Made by a program: the position numbers and the translations under genes
In this document: piece by piece, positions 1-6,747 of the stretch
Numbering within the stretch: the first letter of the stretch is position 1
Layout of the letters: the number at the start of each line of letters is the position of its first letter
Source: Clostridiaceae bacterium UBA6110
GTDB lineage: Bacteria > Bacillota > Clostridia > Clostridiales > Clostridiaceae
DNA: 27,699 nucleotides
NCBI GenBank assembly: GCA_002428415.1
Contig: DIWI01000076.1
Span: forward strand, 1 to 27,699
Reading direction: 5' to 3'
The notes under the pieces: generated by a model
Database searches by the model: none
What the model was told of the DNA's origin: nothing
Seen by the model: the letters and a program-made list of their open reading frames with translations, nothing else

Positions 1-41
1 AATATAATTAGTCCAAATACTTCAGGGGATGTGTTAATCAT

Positions 42-1088
42 ATGACAAAAAGAATTATTTCAGGCATGTTGGTACTTGGCCTGTTCCTTTCAACAGCATG
101 TTCTGGCAATTCCAATCAGACTGCTCCAACGACAGGGAACACTCCGAAAGGAAGCGCTAAGCCCACAGAAACAACCAAATCAAAGTCTGAACTAAAGCTG
201 GGAGGTCTTGGCACAAACCCGGCGAATTCAGCAGCCTACGGTATGGCAGTTGAGCTTGACGGTGATGTTTACCATCTGGACAGGATCATGGAAGGGAACA
301 TTCTGAAGACAGATGATTCAGGAATTACTGAACTCTTGCTAAAAGGTACCTGCAGTGGCTTGAACGCCAAAAGTGAACATTTGTTCTTTTTTAACTATGA
401 TTCATCCGCAATAATGTCACTAGACCTTAAATCCATGGAGCAGAAGGAAATAAGGAAAGGTGACGCAACACAGCTGCTTCTCTATGATGAGTATCTGTAT
501 TTCACTGATTATGACGGAGTCCTCAGCAGAATCAGATACGACGGTACTGAAGTAACAAAACTAGTTGAAGAAGTCTGGAACGGATTCCAGATATACGATG
601 ATCATATATACTTTGACAGCAGCGACCTAAACAAGGATTCATCAGATTACAGCAGATATGTGTACAGGCTGCCAGTAAACGGAGGCACACCTGAAAGGGT
701 CGTTGAAGAGGCTCTGTTCAAGACCTTCGCAGTTGGAGATGGATCTATTTTCTATGAGACTGTGATTGACGGAAGTTCAACTATCAGAAGAAGTGATGCA
801 ACTGGTAAAAACACAGTCACATTGTTCGAGAAGAGTATGGATTATATGCTCATAGCTAATGGAAAGCTTTATTACTTCACAAATGGCAGGACCAAGGACA
901 AGAGTGATCAGGGACTGTATGTAGCAGACTTTGATGGTAAAAATGACGCAATGTTAGCAAAGCTTGCTGGCGCAAGCTTCAACATAGCTGGAAGTTCCGC
1001 ATATTTTCTTACCAATGAAGATGACAGGGCACTTAATGCAGTGAATCTCGATGGTACGAACCTCAGAAAAATCGCTAAATCAGAGTAA
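42..1088 (+). CDS. Secreted lipoprotein with DUF5050-like beta-propeller repeats
   Basis: Predicted lipoprotein of 348 residues. The N-terminus has two basic residues, a hydrophobic stretch and a lipobox ending LSTAC, so Cys20 should be lipidated and the protein anchored outside the membrane. A Ser/Thr/Asn/Lys-rich linker covers about residues 21-55. The rest consists of recurring short beta-strand units of the type 'LYYFTNG', 'HIYFDSSD', 'YLYFTDYDG', followed by 'DGT' turns. This matches DUF5050-type propeller proteins common in Clostridia. Start: ATG at 42 with a GGGG-containing site about 10 nt upstream. No catalytic residues are visible and its ligand is unknown. No strong terminator follows, so some readthrough toward the recombinase gene is possible. 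Lipoprotein call is firm; fold assignment is from repeat pattern only. Confidence 0.8.
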   Translation: MTKRIISGMLVLGLFLSTACSGNSNQTAPTTGNTPKGSAKPTETTKSKSELKLGGLGTNPANSAAYGMAVELDGDVYHLDRIMEGNILKTDDSGITELLLKGTCSGLNAKSEHLFFFNYDSSAIMSLDLKSMEQKEIRKGDATQLLLYDEYLYFTDYDGVLSRIRYDGTEVTKLVEEVWNGFQIYDDHIYFDSSDLNKDSSDYSRYVYRLPVNGGTPERVVEEALFKTFAVGDGSIFYETVIDGSSTIRRSDATGKNTVTLFEKSMDYMLIANGKLYYFTNGRTKDKSDQGLYVADFDGKNDAMLAKLAGASFNIAGSSAYFLTNEDDRALNAVNLDGTNLRKIAKSE

Positions 1089-1149
1089 GCTTATGGCTTT
1101 TTCTATCAGGACAGGGGTAGAGAGGGCCATTTCTCAAAATATAATTTAT

Positions 1150-1173
1150 TTCGCGAAATGTAGATTTCGCGAA
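1150..1173. repeat. Perfect inverted repeat with two TCGCGA palindromes
   Basis: Ten-base arms TTCGCGAAAT (1150-1159) and ATTTCGCGAA (1164-1173) flank a 4-nt loop. Each arm itself contains the palindrome TTCGCGAA or TTTCGCGAAA, so the site is also a tandem pair of palindromes about 16 bp apart. It lies just upstream of a possible extended -10 (TGC TAGAAT, 1181-1189) for the recombinase gene, overlapping where a -35 would sit. No T-run follows, so an operator is more likely than a terminator. Confidence 0.55.
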
Positions 1174-1261
1174 TATTTTATGCTAGAATTAAAGCTGTAG
1201 AAGAAAATACATTAAAAATAGCCCAAATCCCCCTGCCGAAATCCGTTGAAAGGATGAGATC

Positions 1262-2251
1262 ATGAGTAACGAAAATAACATGTATTTTGATCCATATCCA
1301 CAGCGCGTAATGGATTTTCTGAATTATTCAAGCACCATACGCGGAAAATCAGACAGTACCATAGATGCATACAGATATGACCTGGGACTTTTCCTAAGAT
1401 TTCTTAAACGATACAGACATCTGGTCGCAGCTGACGTTCCATTCGAAAACATAGATATAAGCGATATTGACGATGATTTCCTGAAACTGATTTCTTTGTC
1501 AGATATATATGCATTCCTTTCATTTGCAGACAAAAAGCGTATGAATTCAGCTTATGCCAGAGCAAGAAAAACGGCCTGTATCAAAACTTTCTTCAAATAC
1601 CTGAATCTAAAAGCCCGTATAGTCGACAAAGATCCGACTGCTGAGCTAGAAAGCCCTAAAATCAAGAAGCGAAATCCAGTATACCTGACATTGGACCAGA
1701 GCCGATCGCTACTAAGGTCAATGGACAAGGAAAACATAAACTATCACAGGGACTACTGCATCCTCACGCTTTTTCTGAACTGTGGTATGCGTCTGTCAGA
1801 GCTGGTCAACATAAGGATCAGCAAAATAAGGAATGATACCCTGACTGTAATCGGCAAAGGAAACAAGGAACGAGTTATATACCTCAATCAGGCATGCATC
1901 AACAGCATCAACCAATATCTTCCTGTACGTGAAAAGAAACAGATTCCTGATGCTAACAAGGATTACCTTTTCATTTCCACACATCTAAGACCGATAAACA
2001 AGCGCACTGTAGAGGTTCTGGTCAAGAAGCATATTAGAGGCGCCGGTCTTTTTGACAACCATTATACACCACATAAATTGAGGCATACTGCAGCAACGCT
2101 CATGTACAAACATGGAAAAGTTGATATAAGAAGCCTTCAGATGATACTTGGACACGAGAATGTATCGACCACCCAAATCTATACACACGTCGATAATGAA
2201 GATCTCAGGGAGGCTGTTAACCTAAATCCACTTGCCGATGAAAATGAATAA
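1262..2251 (+). CDS. Xer-type tyrosine recombinase
   Basis: Site-specific tyrosine recombinase of 329 residues. The N-terminal SAM-like core-binding domain covers about residues 10-120 and the catalytic domain about 140-325. The full active-site set is present: Arg177 (in CGMRLSEL), Lys199 (GKGNKE), His271 and Arg274 (HKLRH), His298 (LGHEN) and the nucleophile Tyr307 (TTQIYTHV). Length and layout fit XerC/XerD-like chromosomal recombinases rather than larger phage integrases. Start: ATG at 1262 with GAAAGGATGAG immediately upstream. No att-like direct repeats, excisionase or phage genes are visible nearby, so I read it as a stand-alone recombinase and do not assign XerC or XerD. A hairpin terminator follows at 2342-2375. 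Confidence 0.9.
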   Translation: MSNENNMYFDPYPQRVMDFLNYSSTIRGKSDSTIDAYRYDLGLFLRFLKRYRHLVAADVPFENIDISDIDDDFLKLISLSDIYAFLSFADKKRMNSAYARARKTACIKTFFKYLNLKARIVDKDPTAELESPKIKKRNPVYLTLDQSRSLLRSMDKENINYHRDYCILTLFLNCGMRLSELVNIRISKIRNDTLTVIGKGNKERVIYLNQACINSINQYLPVREKKQIPDANKDYLFISTHLRPINKRTVEVLVKKHIRGAGLFDNHYTPHKLRHTAATLMYKHGKVDIRSLQMILGHENVSTTQIYTHVDNEDLREAVNLNPLADENE

Positions 2252-2581
2252 TATCCAATTTTTAATAGCATTTATGCATTACTGAAATTCCATCATACAT
2301 TTCGCATTATACCCTCAATTAATAATCTTGTTATGATTAATAGTTCATAACCACAACATATAGTGGTTATGAACTTTATATTTTTACATTAGCTTTACAT
2401 AATTTATGATATGTAGTTATAAATTGGTTGGTTCTCCCCCACTCCCCTCTCCTTATGAATCAATATCTTGCATACATATTCCGTTGCAATTGATGTTAGT
2501 TCCGCTGTTTCTTATTCTGACATATGATTGTCACATAGCTGATTTATACTTAAATTGTATTATTTTCAAGGAGGCATTATT
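2252..2581. other. AT-rich gap between recombinase and small membrane protein
   Basis: About 330 bp with no convincing gene. It contains the recombinase terminator (2342-2375), a pyrimidine tract (2433-2454, alternating runs of C and T) and the Shine-Dalgarno sequence AAGGAGG (2568-2574) for the next gene. A TTGTCA (2528-2533) followed after 17 bp by TAAATT is a weak promoter candidate. Confidence 0.6.
2342..2375 (+). terminator. Rho-independent terminator after the recombinase gene
   Basis: Perfect 13-bp stem AGTTCATAACCAC / GTGGTTATGAACT with an 8-nt loop, followed by TTATATTTTT. It lies about 90 nt after the recombinase stop codon. Confidence 0.8.
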
Positions 2582-2878
2582 TTGATCAGATTTTTCAAGT
2601 TGTCATCAATGTTGACCAAGTACCTGTTCTATGCCATGGCTGTATATTTTATAGGCATATTAACAAGCATCGGAATTGGGTATTTCAAGTTTGTTTCTAC
2701 CGATGTGCCCATGTACTATCTTATGGCCGCCTCTGGCATAGCCCTTCTAAGCTTTGTGCTTAATGATGCAGCTAAGTTCATTGAGAGCAGATCAGATAAA
2801 CATGCAGAGACTTCAATCCAGTCAGAGGTTGAAAATCAGGGAGATGAATCGCAGGATCCCGAGAGCAGCGAATCATAA
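2582..2878 (+). CDS. Small two-helix membrane protein with acidic tail
   Basis: Small protein of 98 residues that I do not recognise. Start chosen: TTG at 2582, because a strong AAGGAGG (2568-2574) sits 7 nt upstream; an ATG in the same frame at 2555 would place that site inside the gene. Two hydrophobic segments, about residues 11-35 and 44-64, look like membrane helices separated by a short loop containing FKFVSTDVP. The last 30 residues are hydrophilic and rich in Glu, Asp and Gln, and probably cytoplasmic. It ends at a terminator shared with the convergent regulator gene. Function unknown; a simple membrane or holin-like role cannot be excluded. Confidence 0.65.
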   Translation: MIRFFKLSSMLTKYLFYAMAVYFIGILTSIGIGYFKFVSTDVPMYYLMAASGIALLSFVLNDAAKFIESRSDKHAETSIQSEVENQGDESQDPESSES

Positions 2879-2926
2879 AAAAAAGAGACTATGCCTTTTT
2901 GAACCAGGGCATAGTCTCTTTTTTTA
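2876..2926. terminator. Bidirectional terminator between convergent genes
   Basis: Arms AAAAAAGAGACTATGCC and GGCATAGTCTCTTTTTT flank a loop of about 12 nt. The A-run on one side and T-run on the other allow termination on both strands, serving the small membrane gene (+) and the XRE regulator (-), whose last codons reach 2924. Confidence 0.9.
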
Positions 2927-4456
2927 CATATTCAGTGATTCAATATATTTTTCAAGGGTAGCTATGGTTTCAGCTTTGCTCGCTGCTGTCATCCAGCCAG
3001 GATATGCTTTCCTGTCAAGATAATCCCAGAATGCTGCAGTCAGGTTCGATTCATTCATGATGAAGGTAACTGACGGTGGGCTTGTCTTGCTTACAAGGAC
3101 TCCCCTATCCTCTTTGGCATAGAGAATGTATCCCCTATTCTCACTGCTTTCGATGACCCTGACATGATAGTTGCTGAAATCTTTGAGGTACCTTATTATA
3201 TTTTGGATGTGCTCGGTAAGGTCTCTAACTGTGTAATAAATCGGACTCCCACAGAAATAATCGGAAATCACTACTTCGGCATTGCCTCCCCTGACAGCAT
3301 CAATATCAGGGAGTATGACCTGGTGCATATACTCATTGACAATTATGTTCCTTTCGAACAATTCAGCCCTGCTTTGCATTAAATCAAGGATGTCCTGTTT
3401 GGGAAATGTGCCAATGTTGCTTATTATCCTTTCAACTGTTTCAAGCGGAAGAGTATATATCGAGGGTGGTCCCTCGACCCTCACATTGCTGTTTGAAGCC
3501 TCAAAATCAAGGAGGTCCCTCGAGAATTCCGAGGTGTCATTCTTTTTATATATTTTCATTAGCGGTTTGCACATATTTAAATATCTTAAATATTCCCGTT
3601 CAAAGCTGGCGACGGATACCTCATCTGTAACTATAAATAGCGAAGTATCCGATAGGTCGCTTCCCATAGCAGCTGAAGATACGGCTGCTGTACCTGGTGC
3701 AACGTACAAAGTACGCTTGAACAGTCCATCCCTTATCTTCGGATAATAGAAAGGTTCTATGGCTCCTGTCATGTAGAGAGGAACCCATGCCCTTATGGCA
3801 GTCATCATCTCATCTATGTTCCTGCTGACAGTATGGATTATCTTGATCCTGTTGCCAGACATAAGTGCCTTTGTAATCAGCTGACCCCATTCCTTCATGA
3901 ATCCAGGGTCCTCTGTAATCCAGGAGGTATCCTGGTCGCTGAATAGCAGCAAAGTATGCTTCTTTCCTGACTGTACGACCTTTTCAAGAAAAATCCGCGC
4001 AGATTCCCTCATGCCCTGGTTTCCATATGCTATCAATGCATTCTCAAGTATCGGGCTGGCCGAACCGTCATCTTTCACACTCACGCTGCTAAGGTTCATT
4101 GGCTGTGAAATCGACATGTTGTCAAGAAAGCCTCTTACCATACTGCCCTTTGCAGGCTTCTCTTCATTGAGCCAGCTATGTATGAGGTCCTTTCTTGTCT
4201 CCTTGTCAGTGAGGCTTCTGGATAAATCCGTCCCGCCCATCATCTCAACAATGGCATTCCATTGAAAATCCTGGCTGCAGTTCTTCGAGAAATATGCTGC
4301 CATAGACATGGTATATGATTCGTTTGAAGCAGGTGTCCTGTCCCCTCTCCTCAAACGGCTTATGTATGAAGGATCAATGTTCGACCATTGCGCAAGCGCA
4401 CTGTTAGAGGTCTTTGTAAGGGTCATTAGAAAATCAAGTTTTTCTGCAAATGTCAT
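2924..4456 (-). CDS. XRE-family transcriptional regulator with large sensor-like C-terminal region
   Basis: Regulator of 510 residues. Start: the ATG at 4456 (MTFAEKLDF), with GGAGGGG 7 nt upstream; a longer open frame to 4576 lacks such a site. Residues of about 5-60 form a Cro/C1-type helix-turn-helix (SALAQWSNIDPSYISRLRRG). The remaining 450 residues are soluble with no membrane helix. They contain a segment 'RIKIIHTVSRNIDEMM', then 'WVPLYMTGAIEPFYYPK' and 'LYVAPGTAAVSS', which I recall from large uncharacterised XRE regulators of Clostridia. No TPR repeats of the RRNPP type are obvious. The gene is divergent from a tiny membrane or secreted peptide gene, with repeats between them, suggesting it controls that gene and itself. 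Ligand and targets unknown. Confidence 0.8.
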   Translation of the reverse strand: MTFAEKLDFLMTLTKTSNSALAQWSNIDPSYISRLRRGDRTPASNESYTMSMAAYFSKNCSQDFQWNAIVEMMGGTDLSRSLTDKETRKDLIHSWLNEEKPAKGSMVRGFLDNMSISQPMNLSSVSVKDDGSASPILENALIAYGNQGMRESARIFLEKVVQSGKKHTLLLFSDQDTSWITEDPGFMKEWGQLITKALMSGNRIKIIHTVSRNIDEMMTAIRAWVPLYMTGAIEPFYYPKIRDGLFKRTLYVAPGTAAVSSAAMGSDLSDTSLFIVTDEVSVASFEREYLRYLNMCKPLMKIYKKNDTSEFSRDLLDFEASNSNVRVEGPPSIYTLPLETVERIISNIGTFPKQDILDLMQSRAELFERNIIVNEYMHQVILPDIDAVRGGNAEVVISDYFCGSPIYYTVRDLTEHIQNIIRYLKDFSNYHVRVIESSENRGYILYAKEDRGVLVSKTSPPSVTFIMNESNLTAAFWDYLDRKAYPGWMTAASKAETIATLEKYIESLNM

Positions 4457-4476
4457 ACTGCATCCCCTCCAATCTG

Positions 4477-4505
4477 ATAATAACAAACTGGAATTGAGCT
4501 GTAAA
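4477..4505 (-). promoter_or_regulatory. Candidate promoter for the XRE regulator
   Basis: On the minus strand, -35 TTTACA (4500-4505) and -10 TATTAT (4477-4482) are separated by 17 bp. The expected transcript start near 4470 leaves a very short leader just covering the ribosome binding site. Confidence 0.45.
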
Positions 4506-4512
4506 TGATTTC

Positions 4513-4563
4513 TGTCACGATTCGTGTCAAAACTGTCAATGACAAAGACTATTAACCTGTTAA
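4513..4563. promoter_or_regulatory. Operator-like cluster of TGTCA repeats and palindromes
   Basis: TGTCA occurs at 4513-4517, 4525-4529 and 4534-4538. The last copy forms the palindrome TGTCA-A-TGACA (4534-4544). CACGA-T-TCGTG (4515-4525) is another palindrome, and TTAAC-CT-GTTAA (4552-4563) overlaps the -35 of the rightward promoter. All lie between the divergent regulator and small peptide gene, as expected for regulator binding sites. Confidence 0.5.
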
Positions 4564-4588
4564 AACAATTAAACAATCTTGCTATAAT
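4560..4588 (+). promoter_or_regulatory. Promoter of the small peptide gene
   Basis: Perfect -10 TATAAT (4583-4588) and a weak -35 TTAAAA (4560-4565) separated by 17 bp. The weak -35 overlapped by a palindrome suggests a regulated promoter. Confidence 0.55.
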
Positions 4589-4626
4589 ATTTTACACAAG
4601 CAATATTTCAACTGGTGGTGATGACC

Positions 4627-4836
4627 TTGAAAAAGAACCTCATGCGTTCGATTGCATATGCTGTCATTGCTTTGCAGCTATTCTCAGACACTTCAGTCAC
4701 AGTGCTTGCTTCTTCAAGTGTTGCAACCTATGCTGTCAGCAAGACATCAATCGCTCCGTTCATTTCTTCAGCGGTATTCGGCAGCGTTGCCCTATTCATA
4801 TACCTTTTCAGTCTGAAAAACGGGACAGAAGAATAG
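4627..4836 (+). CDS. Tiny secreted or membrane peptide, divergent from XRE regulator
   Basis: Small protein of 69 residues, not recognised. Start chosen: TTG at 4627, because GGTGG (4614-4618) lies 8 nt upstream; in-frame ATG at 4621 and GTG at 4615 and 4618 are alternatives that overlap that site. The N-terminus is basic (KKNLMR) followed by a hydrophobic run ending VTVLASSS, compatible with a signal peptide cleaved after about residue 28. A second hydrophobic segment (about 45-62, FISSAVFGSVALFIYLF) is followed by a short charged tail. It has no Cys, so it is not an AgrD-type thiolactone precursor. It has its own promoter and terminator. A role as a signal peptide, small membrane effector or regulator partner is inference. 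Confidence 0.6.
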   Translation: MKKNLMRSIAYAVIALQLFSDTSVTVLASSSVATYAVSKTSIAPFISSAVFGSVALFIYLFSLKNGTEE

Positions 4837-4860
4837 CAATTATCACTCCTATCATACTTT

Positions 4861-4890
4861 AATGGCATTGCTGCAGGCAGCAATGCCATT
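4861..4890 (+). terminator. Terminator after the small peptide gene
   Basis: Perfect 14-bp stem AATGGCATTGCTGC / GCAGCAATGCCATT with a 2-nt spacer, followed by ATTTATTATTCTT. The minus-strand side lacks a T-run, so it mainly serves the plus-strand gene, though it lies just past the end of the convergent YozG-like gene. Confidence 0.8.
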
Positions 4891-4914
4891 ATTTATTATT
4901 CTTAGAATCTCCTG

Positions 4915-5121
4915 CTATTCGTTCCTGTATTCCAGTATATCCCCGATCTGACAATCTAGAACCCTGCAAATTGCATCCAGCGTACTGAACCTTATCGCTC
5001 TTGCCTTCCCAGTTTTGAGGTTTGACATATTTGAAAGTGTGATCCCTACCTTCTCGGACAGATCTGTTACACTCATTTTTCTTCTTGCCAGCATGACATC
5101 AAGATTCACTATGATTCCCAT
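4915..5121 (-). CDS. YozG-like XRE-family small transcriptional regulator
   Basis: DNA-binding protein of 68 residues made almost entirely of a Cro/C1 helix-turn-helix: MLARRKMSVTDLSEKVGI, then TLSNMSNLKTGKARAIRF, then TLDAICRVLDCQIGDIL. This matches the YozG/YgzD type of stand-alone XRE proteins. Start: ATG at 5121 with AGGAGG 6 nt upstream. It follows the DUF2975 gene by 11 nt in the same operon, a pairing known from Bacillus (yoaS-yozG). The regulator probably represses its own operon, but this is inference from the pairing. Confidence 0.88.
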   Translation of the reverse strand: MGIIVNLDVMLARRKMSVTDLSEKVGITLSNMSNLKTGKARAIRFSTLDAICRVLDCQIGDILEYRNE

Positions 5122-5132
5122 TTCTCGACCTC

Positions 5133-5609
5133 CTAAACGGTCAGCTCTATTTCTTCCTTGTATCCAATGACCTTTCTTAGAAGCTCTTCAAGGATTCCGG
5201 CAAAAGAGCCTACCATCACAGAAGCCAGAATAATCAAAAGTACAAGAAGACCTATAGGCGGGCTGATATCCACAAGTCTTGACAGTATTACAGTGCCGGT
5301 GATATACATAATCGCAAGACTGAGTGCACAAATCCTGACAGCCTTAAGGCAGAAGACCGCATCCGCGGAGAATTCTTCACGCCTTTGAATGATGAAAGTC
5401 AGCTTCATAGCGAAAAATACAGCAGTCATGAATGGAATCAGCGTGAAGTAAATCGCAGCAAGCAGAGGAAATTTTAGATATGCCCATTCAGGTGCAATCT
5501 TAGCATAAAACTCGGCCAGTTCCGGCAGGACCGTAGCACAAATCAGGAGCACAATTCCTGCCCCAATGATGAATCCGAACCTTAATACAGGAATAGCTAA
5601 TTTCTTCAT
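5133..5609 (-). CDS. DUF2975 family membrane protein
   Basis: Integral membrane protein of 158 residues with four hydrophobic segments (about 8-28, 45-68, 88-110 and 118-140). It matches the DUF2975 pattern, including a charged 'QRREEFS' stretch in the cytoplasmic loop between helices 2 and 3. Start: the ATG at 5609, with GGGAGG 5-6 nt upstream; an upstream in-frame TTG at 5645 has no site. First gene of a two-gene operon with the YozG-like regulator. The biochemical function of the family is unknown. Confidence 0.82.
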   Translation of the reverse strand: MKKLAIPVLRFGFIIGAGIVLLICATVLPELAEFYAKIAPEWAYLKFPLLAAIYFTLIPFMTAVFFAMKLTFIIQRREEFSADAVFCLKAVRICALSLAIMYITGTVILSRLVDISPPIGLLVLLIILASVMVGSFAGILEELLRKVIGYKEEIELTV

Positions 5610-5663
5610 GGTACCTCCCAAAGTTGTTTCTAAGTCACGAGACAAAGTCTCCTCATCAATGTC

Positions 5664-5692
5664 AGAATACCACGATATTTATTGTTAATCAA
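5664..5692 (-). promoter_or_regulatory. Candidate promoter of the DUF2975-YozG operon
   Basis: Minus-strand -35 TTGATT (5687-5692), 17-bp spacer, -10 TATTCT (5664-5669). The leader then contains GAGAC-AAA-GTCTC (5639-5651), a possible operator. Two related sequences, ATTGTTAAT (5681) and ATTGTTGAT (5699), 18 bp apart, flank the -35. Confidence 0.45.
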
Positions 5693-5699
5693 TATATTA

Positions 5700-5848
5700 T
5701 TGTTGATTTAAATTATATTTGTATTGTAATCTTTCAAAAGGAGGAGGTGGCCCTTAATTGTAAACCGAGAAGCCCTTTTGTAAATCAAGAAGCTATGCCT
5801 GTGACCGAATGCTTGATTTACTGACGTATGCCCGGCCAATTCCTGTAT
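5700..5848 (+). other. Intergenic stretch with promoter, strong ribosome site and repeats but no clear gene
   Basis: A plus-strand -35 TTGATT (5703-5708) and -10 TGTAAT (5725-5730), 16 bp apart, precede a long Shine-Dalgarno AAGGAGGAGGTG (5738-5749). The best-spaced start, TTG at 5758, is followed at once by TAA. A GTG at 5747 opens 25 codons but overlaps the ribosome site. An imperfect 14-bp direct repeat (GTAAACCGAGAAGC at 5760, GTAAATCAAGAAGC at 5780) and a perfect 10-bp inverted repeat (5780-5789 with 5812-5821) follow. This may be a gene remnant, a tiny ORF or a small RNA. Confidence 0.35.
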
Positions 5849-6694
5849 CTAAAGACTGGAGAACAGTGCCAGAGCTACAGTTATGTCAGTGCCTGCATGG
5901 AAAAGGACAGATCCTATCAGGCTGTCGTTATCCTGTGCAATCCTGCCCCAAAGAAGTGCCAAAGGCAAAAGATAGAGTAAGAACATAAGAGAATCATTTG
6001 TATATGTTACTCCCGTATGGTGGAGAACGAATGGGATCGCAACAACCAGGTTTGAAAGGGTTCTTCCGAGGAATGGTTCCATTCTGCTGAGGAAAAGTCC
6101 CCTGAACAGAAGTTCCTCATTAAATGCATTTCCAGCTATAAATATAAGTATCCAGGGCATCCATTCAAGTATCTGAGACAGGCTGAATCCTGACGCTCCG
6201 AAAAGCTTGGCCATATAGGGAGACAAGACTGCAGCAACTGCAAAAGATGGAATCCCTATGGAAAGTCCTCTTTTCAGATTTCCTTTCTGCAGCCTAAGGT
6301 CCTTTAGTGATCCTCCAGTAAGCTTGTTGAGCAAGATTACTGCAAGTATAATAATCAGACTGCTGTCAAGCTTGTCCAGTGCCAGGCCCATTGGAGTACT
6401 GTAGTCAGTCCCCAATGCTTTCACAAGCAATCTGCTCGTCGGAAGATACATATCCAGGGATATGGCAACAGTTGCGATGAAAAAAGCCATTGGTAGCCTA
6501 TAGTTTATCTTTTTACTTTTTCTGTCCTTAAGAACCAAGTATAAGGAAAGAAATACACCAGCCACTAGAAAACGGCCAAGAATATCCACGGTCCCTTCAA
6601 AGAAAGGCCTCATGTGACTGAATATGATGAACACTAAAAATCCTGCCAACAGATTCAGAATGAAAGGTAGAACTCTCTTTGAACCTCTTTCCAT
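5849..6694 (-). CDS. CPBP family intramembrane glutamic endopeptidase
   Basis: Membrane protein of 281 residues with about eight hydrophobic segments. It carries the CPBP (CAAX protease and bacteriocin-processing, ABI) motifs: EELLFRG with Glu193-Glu194 and Arg198, FVLHH with His225-His226, and HAGTD (His266, Asp270) near the C-terminus. Known members cleave prenylated or small peptide substrates inside the membrane; bacterial substrates are mostly unknown. Start: ATG at 6694 with GGAG 8 nt upstream; an earlier in-frame codon at 6715 has no site. It lies downstream of deoD but behind a terminator. Proximity to the small peptide gene at 4627 is suggestive only. Confidence 0.85.
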   Translation of the reverse strand: MERGSKRVLPFILNLLAGFLVFIIFSHMRPFFEGTVDILGRFLVAGVFLSLYLVLKDRKSKKINYRLPMAFFIATVAISLDMYLPTSRLLVKALGTDYSTPMGLALDKLDSSLIIILAVILLNKLTGGSLKDLRLQKGNLKRGLSIGIPSFAVAAVLSPYMAKLFGASGFSLSQILEWMPWILIFIAGNAFNEELLFRGLFLSRMEPFLGRTLSNLVVAIPFVLHHTGVTYTNDSLMFLLYLLPLALLWGRIAQDNDSLIGSVLFHAGTDITVALALFSSL

Positions 6695-6717
6695 GATCTC
6701 AACTCCTGTATACAATA

Positions 6718-6743
6718 AAGGCCCGCACTATTGTGCGGACCTT
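6718..6743 (-). terminator. Terminator after deoD
   Basis: On the minus strand an 11-bp stem AAGGTCCGCAC / GTGCGGGCCTT (one G-T pair) with loop AATA, followed by TATTGTATA. It separates deoD from the CPBP gene. Confidence 0.7.
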
Positions 6744-6747
6744 AGGT

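Noticed and set aside
1262..2251. Integrase of a phage or genomic island
   Set aside because: No attachment repeats, tRNA target, excisionase or phage genes are seen; size and motifs fit a chromosomal Xer-type protein.
3282..3746. Plus-strand open frame of 154 codons
   Set aside because: It lies wholly inside and opposite to the XRE regulator, lacks a ribosome site and has low-complexity composition.
4627..4836. AgrD-like cyclic peptide precursor
   Set aside because: The peptide has no cysteine or serine-centred thiolactone core motif and no AgrB-type gene is adjacent.
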